Assembly: GCA_035504175.1 (NCBI GenBank)
Contig: DATJSJ010000160.1
Location: forward strand, 1-34,085
DNA length: 34,085 bases
Direction: 5' to 3'
Origin: DATJSJ01 sp035504175
GTDB taxonomy: Bacteria > Pseudomonadota > Alphaproteobacteria > Acetobacterales > Acetobacteraceae
This document shows positions 7,897-15,382 of the stretch, piece after piece. Within the stretch, counting starts at the first letter, position 1; each line of letters starts with the position of its first letter. The notes beneath the pieces were generated by a model. That model had not been told where the DNA came from. It worked only from the letters and a program-made list of their open reading frames with translations, and ran no database searches. The position numbers were made by a program, and so were the translations under genes.

Positions 7897-9027
7897 CTAG
7901 CCGGCCTCCCCGGGCAGTCTGCGTCCGTAGCGGCGCATGGCCGCGGCGTCCTTGACGATCCGCGTCTCCGCCTTGCAGGTGCAGTTGGGACAGTCCAGAC
8001 GGAATGCTGCCAGGGCCGCTTCGCGGTGGCGGCGCGAGAACAGAATGTCGCGCAGGCGCGTCTGATGCACGTTGCCGAGCGGCAAGGCGACGTCGCAGAG
8101 TTGCACCGTGCCGTCGGCGCCCACCCAGAGCAGCTCATACGCATCACAGCGGACACGCATGGCCGGCCCCTGCAGCATCCAGTCCGGCACCGAGCGGATG
8201 AATTCGACGGAATGCAAGAAGCGCTCCGGCTCCGCGCGCTTCAGCGCCAGCATCGCGAGGGCGACGGTCTCCACCGACCCGCGGTCCTCCGGCCGCAGTT
8301 GCAGGTCGTTGTCAAAGCCCTGCACGAAGAACGGCGCGGCATAGTTGGCCAGATCGACGTGGAAGAACATGTCGAACCGGCGGGCGAATTCCCAGGCCCG
8401 GTGCAGCGCGTCGGTGGTGCAGCTCTGACGCAGGAGCACGAAATTCAGCTGCAACTCGAGCTCCCGCCCATAGCGGCGACGCACCTGCTCCAGACTGCGC
8501 TCCAGCCGCGCGAAATGGCCGGCGCGCTGCGTGTAGGCGTCATAGTCCGCCTCAGTGCCATAGAAGCCGATCGTGACCAGGCGCAGCCCGGCCTCGTAGA
8601 GTGCGTCGATGCGTGTGCCGAGATGCGTCGCGTTGGACGTCACATACGGTCGCAATCCGATCCGGCACGCATGGCGGATCATGTCCGGCAGCTCCGGGTG
8701 CAGCAGCGGCTCGCCGCCGTAGAAGCGGACCGTCGCGACACCGCCCTGCCGCGCATCGTCGAGAAGATCTCGCACCAATGCCAGCGGCAGGACGCTGCCC
8801 GGCATGAAGTCACGCCCGTAGCGGCACCCCTGGCAGCGCAGGTTGCAATGCGCCGTGACGGCAATGGTGATCTGTCGGGGACTCGGCCTGATCGCGCCGG
8901 GGAGGACGGTCGCGATGCCGTGCCGCGCGCGCGCCACTTCCAGATCGGCCCGTTTGGCGAGCGCCCTGAGCCGGGGCCGCTGCTGCAGCCGGGCCTGAGC
9001 CTCACGCGCAGCCTGTTGCAGCAGCAT
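7897..9027 (-). CDS. radical SAM protein with reduced SPASM-like tail (first of pair)
   Basis: This 376-residue paralogue of the next gene has C61/C65/C68 in 'AHCNLRCQGCRYGRDF', YGGEP at 103-107 and the tail cysteines C294, C311, C346, C349 and C351 (CPNCTC). The start is ATG 9027, set by a strong Shine-Dalgarno AGGGGGG at 9032-9038. The same frame remains open to 9228 through a Cys-rich stretch that would add 67 residues, but nothing supports a start there. The stop is 2 nt before the second radical SAM gene, so both are surely co-transcribed and probably act together or form a heterodimer. The N-terminal 45 residues are Arg/Gln/Ala-rich and differ from the paralogue. I do not recognise a named family; the reaction is unknown. 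Confidence 0.87.
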   Translation of the reverse strand: MLLQQAAREAQARLQQRPRLRALAKRADLEVARARHGIATVLPGAIRPSPRQITIAVTAHCNLRCQGCRYGRDFMPGSVLPLALVRDLLDDARQGGVATVRFYGGEPLLHPELPDMIRHACRIGLRPYVTSNATHLGTRIDALYEAGLRLVTIGFYGTEADYDAYTQRAGHFARLERSLEQVRRRYGRELELQLNFVLLRQSCTTDALHRAWEFARRFDMFFHVDLANYAAPFFVQGFDNDLQLRPEDRGSVETVALAMLALKRAEPERFLHSVEFIRSVPDWMLQGPAMRVRCDAYELLWVGADGTVQLCDVALPLGNVHQTRLRDILFSRRHREAALAAFRLDCPNCTCKAETRIVKDAAAMRRYGRRLPGEAG

Positions 9028-9393
9028 GGTTCCCCCCTGGACTCGCTTTCGGACCACCATGCCAGCGACGAAAAACGCAGCGCAACCCTTGCAACTGCAA
9101 TCGTCACGACCTTTTCGCCAGGGAGTGCAAGTGCATGTAAGAATCAATGGCCGGCTCGCACCATCCGGACATTTCGGCCACGGTGACGCGGCAGAGTTCG
9201 GAGAAGTTCGCTTCACCGATCTGCGCATGGCGCAGATCGAGATTCGGCGATGATCGGCATCCCGACCGGCAGCGCGACGCGGCCGATCCTGGCCGCGACG
9301 TCGAGCCGACCTGGATCGCCGTACCGCTATCGTCGGCGCGGCACGCCGGATCTGCGAGGTCGAAGCGCTTTGGTCGCGAAACTCCGTCGGGTC
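9028..9393. other. 366-nt gap upstream of the radical SAM pair
   Basis: No convincing gene is visible. The stretch is less GC-rich than its surroundings between about 9060 and 9210. It contains a 10-bp hairpin (9217-9239) and, on the minus strand, open frames that could encode very short peptides, including a 22-codon frame at 9172-9104 with W, C and H residues, and a Cys-rich open frame running in phase into the first radical SAM gene. No good sigma-70 promoter stands out, though the pair most likely has its own promoter here. Confidence 0.4.
9217..9239. terminator. hairpin behind the 630-residue gene, terminator-like
   Basis: CGATCTGCGC and GCGCAGATCG form a perfect 10-bp stem around an ATG triloop. 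On the minus strand it lies downstream of the 630-residue gene and upstream of the radical SAM pair, so it may separate the two transcripts. No T-run follows on either side. Confidence 0.5.
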
Positions 9394-11286
9394 TCAGAAC
9401 CCGAACATATGGTCGAGCGAGAACCCGCCCTGCTCGTCCATCAGCCCGTGATAGCCGAACAGCCGGCACGTCGTGTCGCGGATCATGACATAGCCCCGTG
9501 GTCCCGCCTGCGCCATCCGCGTATCGCCGAACAGATCGCGCGAAAACACCAGCGCCGAGCCGGAGCACGCGATCGACAGCGAATGCTCCGCGATGGGATG
9601 GCCATCGCCGTCATGCAGCACCAGCATCGTCTGCGACCGCGCGTGCCGCGGCGACCAGGCGCCGGTCGAGGCCGGGTAGGTCAGATGCGTGAAGCTGTGC
9701 CGCGTGTCGTCGCCGATGCGCAGGAACAGCCGCGTCGACAGGCCGGGCGGCGGGCCGGCATAGGATTGCGGTTCGTCACGATAGGTCATCGGCGTGTTGA
9801 AAATATGCGCGCCGAAACTCGTCTCCGCCGTGTGCCCGGAGCGCCGGTCCTCATAGCGGATCAGCGCATGCAGCCAGCCATCCGCCTCGCCGCCGTCGCG
9901 GAAATCGTAGACCAGCTCGGCATGGCCGCCTTCCGCCTCGAGTTCATCGAAGTCCAGCGCCAGATCGTGCGCGCGGTCGAGCTGGCCGAGAAACCGCTCC
10001 GCCACGCGCCGTCCTTCGGGATCGAACACGTCGAGCCGGATCGGCAGGGTGCGCTGCGTCAGCGCCATCGGCGTCGGCTGGACGATGGTGCGGAAGCGGT
10101 CGCGCGGCAACACCGGAAACGGCAGCAGGTAGCCACGCCCGAGCAGGTTGCCGAGGGAGGGAATTCCGGGATCGGGCTGCAGGTCGGCGCGCTCGACATT
10201 CATGTGCGCAATGCGCGTGCGTCCGTCGCGCACCACCTCATAGCGTGGCCGCACCACGTGACGGCCGCATCGCAGCTCGATCTGCGCCGGCCACCGCAGC
10301 CCGGGCAGCACAGTCGCGACATCCAGTCCGACACTGGCAAAAGCCGGAATCGCATGGTCGAGCGGCTGCGGCGCCTCCGCCCCCATGCGATCGAGCACGA
10401 TGTCGCCGGCCGGAATCGCCGCCGCGTGGCTGTTCTGCACCCAGAGGATCACGCGCTCGTCCTCGCGCGGCGCCGGCAGCCCGGCATAGCGCTCCGACGG
10501 CCAGGCATTGGCGTCGTGCGTGCAGGACAGGCTCCCGCCGGCGACGGCAAACGTGTCGAGCGCGTATTTCACCACGTCGTGCCCGGCGGCGCCGACCACG
10601 TGCAGGAAAAGTTGGCCGGTGAACTCGGGCAGGCCGAACCGGGCCCGCACCTCGCGGCTGTCGATCACGATGCCGCCCGCTCCGGACGGCGCCTCCTGCT
10701 CCCAGCTCGCCATCGCCCGGCCGTCGCCATCGAACAGGCGCAGCCACAGCCGCACCTGCTTCGCGCCATAGCCGGCCCAGTAGTTCGCCGTGACCAGCCG
10801 CGTGGAGAGCCCGTCCGCCTCGCGAAAGAAGGCGAAGTTCGTCGCGAAGTTCAGCATGTCCAGATAGCGGCGCGGGTTGGTCAGCAGCGTCGGCGGCAGC
10901 CGCGCCTCGTCCAGCGTCAGCGCTTCGGCCCCGGCCGGCAGCAATGGCGCGATGCGCGCGGCGATGCGCGCGGCATCGAAGGCGGCGATGAGAACGGTGC
11001 GTGCCTCGGCTCGCGGCAGGTCGGTCAGTGGCCGGGCCGCCAGGCCGAGGCGCGGCTGCCCGACCTCGCGCACATCCTGCACGAAGACGGACTCCGCCGC
11101 CGGCAGGCCGGGATGCAGCGCATACAGCGCCTCCGCCGTGCCCTCGGGGTCGAAGATCGCGATGCGCCCCGCTTCCTCGAGCCGCGTCGCCAGCCGCGCC
11201 ATCGCCTCCGCTGCCAGCGGGTGCGCCAGCGCCTTGTAGAGGACATTGCCGCCCTGCCGGGCGTCGAAAGTCCGGATGTTCAGCAT
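9394..11286 (-). CDS. unrecognised protein: Rossmann-like N-terminus and repeated beta-rich domains
   Basis: I do not recognise this 630-residue protein. Residues 1-140 alternate strands and helices like a Rossmann fold ('GRIAIFDPEGTAEALYALHP', 'RTVLIAAFDAARIAARI'). The rest is strand-rich and seems built from repeats: a block at about 159-246 starting GLSTRL with 'LFDGDGRAMA..', a block at about 396-498 with 'LDVFDPEGRRVAE', and a block at about 515-616 again starting GLSTRL with 'LHDGDGHPIAE'. These look like beta-sandwich modules. No signal peptide or membrane segment is visible, so a cytoplasmic protein is likely. The start is ATG 11286, with AGGGAG 5 nt upstream; a GTG at 11292 overlaps that site. 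It follows the ELM1-family gene by 91 nt. Glycan-related work is only a guess from the neighbours. Confidence 0.75.
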   Translation of the reverse strand: MLNIRTFDARQGGNVLYKALAHPLAAEAMARLATRLEEAGRIAIFDPEGTAEALYALHPGLPAAESVFVQDVREVGQPRLGLAARPLTDLPRAEARTVLIAAFDAARIAARIAPLLPAGAEALTLDEARLPPTLLTNPRRYLDMLNFATNFAFFREADGLSTRLVTANYWAGYGAKQVRLWLRLFDGDGRAMASWEQEAPSGAGGIVIDSREVRARFGLPEFTGQLFLHVVGAAGHDVVKYALDTFAVAGGSLSCTHDANAWPSERYAGLPAPREDERVILWVQNSHAAAIPAGDIVLDRMGAEAPQPLDHAIPAFASVGLDVATVLPGLRWPAQIELRCGRHVVRPRYEVVRDGRTRIAHMNVERADLQPDPGIPSLGNLLGRGYLLPFPVLPRDRFRTIVQPTPMALTQRTLPIRLDVFDPEGRRVAERFLGQLDRAHDLALDFDELEAEGGHAELVYDFRDGGEADGWLHALIRYEDRRSGHTAETSFGAHIFNTPMTYRDEPQSYAGPPPGLSTRLFLRIGDDTRHSFTHLTYPASTGAWSPRHARSQTMLVLHDGDGHPIAEHSLSIACSGSALVFSRDLFGDTRMAQAGPRGYVMIRDTTCRLFGYHGLMDEQGGFSLDHMFGF

Positions 11287-11377
11287 CGACACTCCCTGGC
11301 GTCCCAGCAGCGGGTCCGCACCCGCATGCGGGCGCCGATGTCACAGATCCCCGCGTCCCGCCGGCGGGACGCCGATC

Positions 11378-12331
11378 CTACAGCCCCAGCCGCCGGCGCA
11401 TCTCCTGCGCCGCTTCCGCGGTGTCGTCCAGCGGCGCCGCCGGCCAGGTCTCCAGCCGCCCGACGAAGTCCCGCACCCGCCCCTCGGCGGCGAGCCCGGC
11501 GGTGAACCGTCCGATCCGCCGCGACCGACCGGGCAGCCGGGCCAGCAGCACCGGCGCCGCCGTCGCCACCGCCTCCGAGACCATCGAGACGCTGTCCTCG
11601 GTCACCACGATCGCATCGGCGAGTGCGAGCAGGCCGAAATACGGATTCTCGCCCTGCATGTCCCAGACGAAGGCACCGAGCGGCCGCAGCACCTGCTCGA
11701 ACGTCGCCCGCGCCGCCGCATCGGTGCGCCGCGACGGCGTCACTGCGAGCCCGACCCGATCGCGCCGCATCATCGCCGCGAGCGATCCCGCCAGCGCCTG
11801 CGCCGCCGCCGCGTCCAGGCGAAACCGACCGTTCGTGCCGCCAACCAGCACGGCGACCAGCGGCCGCGGCAGCGAGGCGAACCGCGCCTGCCAGGCCGAC
11901 GCCGCCTCCGCCAGGCGCGCCGGCGTCGCGCGGTGCAGCGCGGTTCGCGTCACGATCACGTTCGGCCCGGCGATGCCGTCGTGGCGGTTGGCCACGACGA
12001 CGTCGAAGCGGCGCAGATCCATCCGCGGGTCCTGCACCTGCACGACGCGCGGCCGTCGCCCCTCCGGCAGGCGGCGCAGCCCGGCCAGCACCGCCGCGCC
12101 GACCCCGCCGGCGCCGATCACCAACGGCGGCGCCTGCGCTACGGCGACCCCGACCGCCGCGAGCGGTGCCGGCCACAGCCGCGCCGGCAGAAAGCGCCAG
12201 GGGGCGCGCGGCGCCAGCGGCAGCAGCGCCGGCGCCAGGCCCGCCGCCTCCGCGAGGCCCAGCGCCTGCGCCTGCAGCCCGGCATAGGGCTCGCTGACCA
12301 CCCAGCTCGGAACGGGACTTCGGCCGTGCAT
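11378..12331 (-). CDS. ELM1/GtrOC1-family protein (mitochondrial fission ELM1-like, DUF1022)
   Basis: The 317-residue protein matches the ELM1 family found in many alphaproteobacteria and in plants, where ELM1 recruits a dynamin to mitochondria. Family marks are the start 'SWVVSEPYAGLQAQALGLAEA' region (9-29, where the family usually has a G..NQ..GLA motif), 'VQVQDPR' (98-103), 'LVGGTNGRF' (162-170) and 'TEDSVSMVSEA' (244-254). The fold is GT-B-like, and the last motif lies where glycosyltransferases bind nucleotide sugar, so a transferase role is plausible for the bacterial protein. The start is ATG 12331, which gives the usual family length; the frame stays open upstream to 12658, but that part overlaps the divergent helicase gene. 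It is followed at 91 nt by the 630-residue gene. Confidence 0.85.
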   Translation of the reverse strand: MHGRSPVPSWVVSEPYAGLQAQALGLAEAAGLAPALLPLAPRAPWRFLPARLWPAPLAAVGVAVAQAPPLVIGAGGVGAAVLAGLRRLPEGRRPRVVQVQDPRMDLRRFDVVVANRHDGIAGPNVIVTRTALHRATPARLAEAASAWQARFASLPRPLVAVLVGGTNGRFRLDAAAAQALAGSLAAMMRRDRVGLAVTPSRRTDAAARATFEQVLRPLGAFVWDMQGENPYFGLLALADAIVVTEDSVSMVSEAVATAAPVLLARLPGRSRRIGRFTAGLAAEGRVRDFVGRLETWPAAPLDDTAEAAQEMRRRLGL

Positions 12332-12433
12332 GATGGTTCTGTTCTCGGCGGCGAATGGCGGGCTGGCAAGCGGCGGCGGCCAGCGGGCAGCCCAGCCCCG
12401 ATCCGGCCGCATGACCGGCCGATCACGGAATGG

Positions 12434-12464
12434 TTGACAGCGCCCACCGGGCACACGACAACTA
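12434..12464 (+). promoter_or_regulatory. possible sigma-70 promoter of the DEAD-box helicase gene
   Basis: A consensus TTGACA at 12434-12439 is followed by a weak -10 (CAACTA 12459-12464 at 19 nt, or GACAAC 12457-12462 at 17 nt). It lies in the 289-nt divergent gap and would leave a leader of about 150 nt before the helicase start. Long leaders are common for cold-regulated helicase genes; whether this one is regulated is not visible. Confidence 0.35.
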
Positions 12465-12620
12465 AAGGGCCTCGGGATACGCCTGTTGCGGCACGCATTG
12501 GTTGTGTGCCGGCGCCCTGTCCCGGCGCAGGCCGGCGATCCTCGCCGCCTGCCATCGTGGAGCCCGCCCGGCCATGCAACGCGGCGCGCGGCACCGATCG
12601 AACGAAAGAGTCCATCCTCC

Positions 12621-13775
12621 TTGACCAGTTTCTCCGAACTCGGCCTCGCCGCGCCCATCCTCGCGGCGCTGGCGGCCGAGGGCTACGCCCAGCCGACGCC
12701 GGTCCAGGCGCAGGCGATTCCCCCGATCCTCGCCGGCCGCGACCTGCTCGGCATCGCCCAGACCGGCACCGGCAAGACCGCGGCCTTCGCGCTGCCGATC
12801 CTGCATCGCCTCGCGTCACAGCCGGCGCCACGGCTGCCGCGCGGCTGCCGTGCCCTGATCCTGGCACCGACGCGCGAGCTCGCCAGCCAGATCAATGACA
12901 GCGTCTGCGCCTATGGCCGCCGCACCGGGCTGCGCTCGGCCGTGGTGTTCGGCGGCGTGCCGAAGCCGCGCCAGGTCCGCGCGCTCGCGGGCGGCATCGA
13001 CATCCTGATCGCCACCCCGGGCCGGCTGCTCGACCTGCTCGGTGACGGCGCGGTGCGTCTCGACGGCGTCGAGATTCTCGTGCTCGACGAGGCCGACCAT
13101 ATGCTCGATCTCGGCTTCATCGTGCCGATCCGGCGCATCGCGGCCCAGGTTCCGGCGCGGCGGCAGAGCCTGTTCTTCTCCGCCACCATGCCGGCGGCGA
13201 TCGCCACGCTGGCCGGGCAGCTCCTGCACGACCCGGCGCGCGTCGCCGTGGCACCCGTCGCCACCACCGCCGAACGCGTCGAGCAGCGCGTCGTGTTCGT
13301 CGCGACCGCGGAAAAGCGGGCGCTGCTCGCCAGGCTGCTGCGCGATCAGCCCGGCGATGCGCGCACGCTGGTCTTCACCCGCACCAAGCACGGCGCCGAC
13401 CGGGTGACGAAGCACCTCGAGGCGGCCGGCATCCGTGCCGCCGCGATCCACGGCAACAAGAGCCAGGGCCAGCGCGAGCGTGCCCTTGGCGCCTTCCGCG
13501 CCGGCACCACGCCGGTGCTGATCGCGACCGACATCGCCGCCCGCGGCATCGATGTCGACGGCGTCGCGCACGTGATCAACTTCGACCTGCCGGAAGTCGC
13601 CGAGGCCTATGTCCACCGCGTCGGCCGCACCGCGCGTGCCGGCGCCGACGGCCTCGCCACCAGCTTCTGCGACGCCGCCGAACGGCCGCTGCTGCGCGGC
13701 ATCGAGACGCTGATCCGCACCCGCCTGCCCGTGCTCGCCCCCGACCGGCCGCCACCGGCCCGACTGGCCGCCTGA
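12621..13775 (+). CDS. DEAD-box ATP-dependent RNA helicase, RhlE-like
   Basis: All helicase motifs are present in the 384-residue core: the Q motif (F4...PTPVQ 25-29), motif I AQTGTGKT (46-53), Ia PTREL (83-87), II DEAD (156-159), III SAT (187-189), then 'ATDIAARGIDVDGVAHVINFDLP' and VI HRVGRTARAG in the second RecA domain. It unwinds short RNA duplexes during ribosome assembly or mRNA decay. The start is taken as TTG 12621 because RhlE proteins begin '(M)TSFS.LGL' at this point; the frame is open to 12486, but that part overlaps the promoter-like leader and is not conserved in style. The basic C-terminal tail usual in RhlE is almost absent: the protein stops about 45 residues after motif VI. 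Next gene 65 nt downstream. Confidence 0.93.
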   Translation: MTSFSELGLAAPILAALAAEGYAQPTPVQAQAIPPILAGRDLLGIAQTGTGKTAAFALPILHRLASQPAPRLPRGCRALILAPTRELASQINDSVCAYGRRTGLRSAVVFGGVPKPRQVRALAGGIDILIATPGRLLDLLGDGAVRLDGVEILVLDEADHMLDLGFIVPIRRIAAQVPARRQSLFFSATMPAAIATLAGQLLHDPARVAVAPVATTAERVEQRVVFVATAEKRALLARLLRDQPGDARTLVFTRTKHGADRVTKHLEAAGIRAAAIHGNKSQGQRERALGAFRAGTTPVLIATDIAARGIDVDGVAHVINFDLPEVAEAYVHRVGRTARAGADGLATSFCDAAERPLLRGIETLIRTRLPVLAPDRPPPARLAA

Positions 13776-13840
13776 GACTCGGGTGAAAGCGTGTCCCTTG
13801 CCATGCCGCGACCAACGATGATCAACGGGTCGCAGGGGAC

Positions 13841-15004
13841 ATGTCTTCGCAACCTCGACTCCTGCCAGACGAGCTGAGCCAGCGGCGCGCCGTGACGCCG
13901 CTCTCCCGCCGCGCGCTGCTCGCCGGGGCCGGCGCAGCGCTCGCCGCCTCGCCCGGCCCGGCGCGCGCGGACGCGCTGTCGACCTCCGCGGGGCTGCACG
14001 ACCACGCCCTGCGCTCCGGCCGGTTCTACGGCGCCGCCATCGACCAGACGATCCTCGCCACCAATCCGACCTACATGGCGCACGTCCCGGTCGAATGCGG
14101 CGTCGTGGTCAGCGAAGCGGCGTTCAAATGGGGCCGCCTGCGGCCGGCGCCCGAACTATTCTACTTCGCCCCCGCCGACGCGCTAATGCGCTACGCCGAA
14201 CAGCACGCCCTCGCCCTGCGCGGCCATACCCTGGTCTGGCACGAGGACAACCCACCCTGGCTCGCCGAGCGCCTCACCTCCGCCGCCGCGGCCGAACGCC
14301 TCCTGACCACCCACATCCGCACCGTCGTCCGCCACTTTCGCGGCCACGTCTTCCAATGGGACGTGGTCAACGAGGTGCTGTGGCTGCCGGACCGCCAGCC
14401 GCTCGGCCTGCGCGACACGCTCTGGCTGCGCGCACTCGGCCCGCGCTACATCGACCTCGCCTTCCACCTCTGCGCCGAGACCGATCCGGGCGCGATGCGA
14501 TTCATCAACGAGTTCGGGCTCGACTATTCCTGGCCCGACCAGCAACGCAAACGCGCCGCCATGCTCAGCCTGCTCGCCGACCTCCGGCACCGCGGCGTGC
14601 CGGTGCAGGGACTCGGGATGCAGGCGCATCTCGAGGCCGGAGTCCACGCGCTCGATCAGAAGGAATTGGCGCAATTCTGCGCCGACGTGGCCGCACTCGG
14701 GCTGAATATCGTGATCACCGAAATGGACGTGCGCGACAACCGGCTCCCGGCCGCGATCCCTGTGCGCGACGCGGGTGTCGCCGCCGAAGGACGCGCCTTC
14801 CTCGAGGTGGTGCTGGAAAGCCCGGCGCTGCTCGGCGTCGTCACCTGGGGATTGTCGGACCTGCGCACCTGGCTCGACGAGGCGTGGCCGCGCACGGACG
14901 GATTGCCGCAACGACCGCTGCCGCTCGATCGGGAGATGCGACGCAAGCCACTCTGGGAGGCGATGGCGGCGACGTTCGACGCGGCGCTGCCGCTACAGAA
15001 GTAA
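13841..15004 (+). CDS. Tat-exported GH10 endo-1,4-beta-xylanase
   Basis: GH10 enzymes hydrolyse beta-1,4-xylan with retention of configuration. The 387-residue protein starts with a twin-arginine signal (SRRALLAGAGAALA at 22-35, cleavage near ARA-DA at 43), so it is exported folded. Family marks are 'VSEAAFKWGRLRP' (90-102), GHTLVWH (128-134), WDVVNE with acid/base E178 (173-178) and ITEMDV with nucleophile E294 (292-297), plus 'VTWGLSD' near the end. There is one catalytic domain and no carbohydrate-binding module. AGGGGAC precedes the ATG. It lies among glycosyltransferase genes, so its natural substrate may be a self-made exopolysaccharide rather than plant xylan; that is inference. A palindromic repeat follows. 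Confidence 0.94.
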   Translation: MSSQPRLLPDELSQRRAVTPLSRRALLAGAGAALAASPGPARADALSTSAGLHDHALRSGRFYGAAIDQTILATNPTYMAHVPVECGVVVSEAAFKWGRLRPAPELFYFAPADALMRYAEQHALALRGHTLVWHEDNPPWLAERLTSAAAAERLLTTHIRTVVRHFRGHVFQWDVVNEVLWLPDRQPLGLRDTLWLRALGPRYIDLAFHLCAETDPGAMRFINEFGLDYSWPDQQRKRAAMLSLLADLRHRGVPVQGLGMQAHLEAGVHALDQKELAQFCADVAALGLNIVITEMDVRDNRLPAAIPVRDAGVAAEGRAFLEVVLESPALLGVVTWGLSDLRTWLDEAWPRTDGLPQRPLPLDREMRRKPLWEAMAATFDAALPLQK

Positions 15005-15006
15005 GG

Positions 15007-15050
15007 CCAGGGGCGCTGCCCCTGGACCCCGCTGGGGCCGCGGGCCCCAG
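15007..15050. repeat. tandem GC-rich hairpins (repeat copy 2), terminator-like
   Basis: CCAGGGGC/GCCCCTGG (8 bp, loop GCT; 15007-15025) is followed by CTGGGGCC/GGCCCCAG (8 bp, loop GCG; 15032-15050), with ACCCC after each stem. The first stem is identical to the one at 3280-3298, and the adjoining GGGGT/ACCCC makes copy 2 an inverted copy of the same element. It sits between the convergent xylanase and lipoprotein genes and can act as a terminator in both directions. Confidence 0.65.
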
Positions 15051-15062
15051 ACCCCGTCTGAC

Positions 15063-15350
15063 TTATTGCGGTGGGGCAGGCGGCTGTCCGGAATGACCGG
15101 CCTCGTAGCCCTTGTTGTAGGCGGAGGCCTGGTCCTTCTTCACCTGATCGTAGAGGAAGCCGCCGGCGAGACCGGCCGCGGCACCAATACCGGCGCCGAG
15201 ACCCGCATTGCCGGCAATCGCCCCGATCACCGCACCACCCGCCGCACCGATGCCGGTGCCGGTGACCATCCGCTGCTCGGTCGCATTCATGTTGGAACAG
15301 CCGGCCACCGGTATCGCCAGCGCGGCCAGCAGAATCATCGTCTTGCGCAT
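15063..15350 (-). CDS. small glycine-zipper lipoprotein
   Basis: The 95-residue product has a lipoprotein signal peptide with basic MRK, a hydrophobic core and lipobox V-A-G-C with lipidated C18. A glycine-zipper segment (about 33-67, repeats like GTGIGAAGGAVIGAIAG) follows, typical of outer-membrane 17-kDa/YMGG-type lipoproteins that insert into or oligomerise at membranes. A Tyr/Lys-rich segment and a PPAPP end close the protein. The ATG at 15350 follows GGGGAG; an in-frame start at 15386 would put 12 polar residues before the signal peptide. It is 32 nt downstream of the Rap1a/Tai-like gene on the same strand, so the two are probably co-transcribed. Confidence 0.82.
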   Translation of the reverse strand: MRKTMILLAALAIPVAGCSNMNATEQRMVTGTGIGAAGGAVIGAIAGNAGLGAGIGAAAGLAGGFLYDQVKKDQASAYNKGYEAGHSGQPPAPPQ

Positions 15351-15382
15351 CACCCGTCTCCCCTTCCCGGTCTCGCCCGCCG

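Noticed and set aside
9028..9228. N-terminal extension of the first radical SAM protein
   Set aside because: The frame is open, but AGGGGGG before ATG 9027 fixes the start and the paralogue has no such extension.
9250..11505. A 751-codon plus-strand frame opposite the 630-residue gene
   Set aside because: It is Arg/Gln/His-rich low complexity with no domain. The minus frame has a good ribosome site and protein-like composition.
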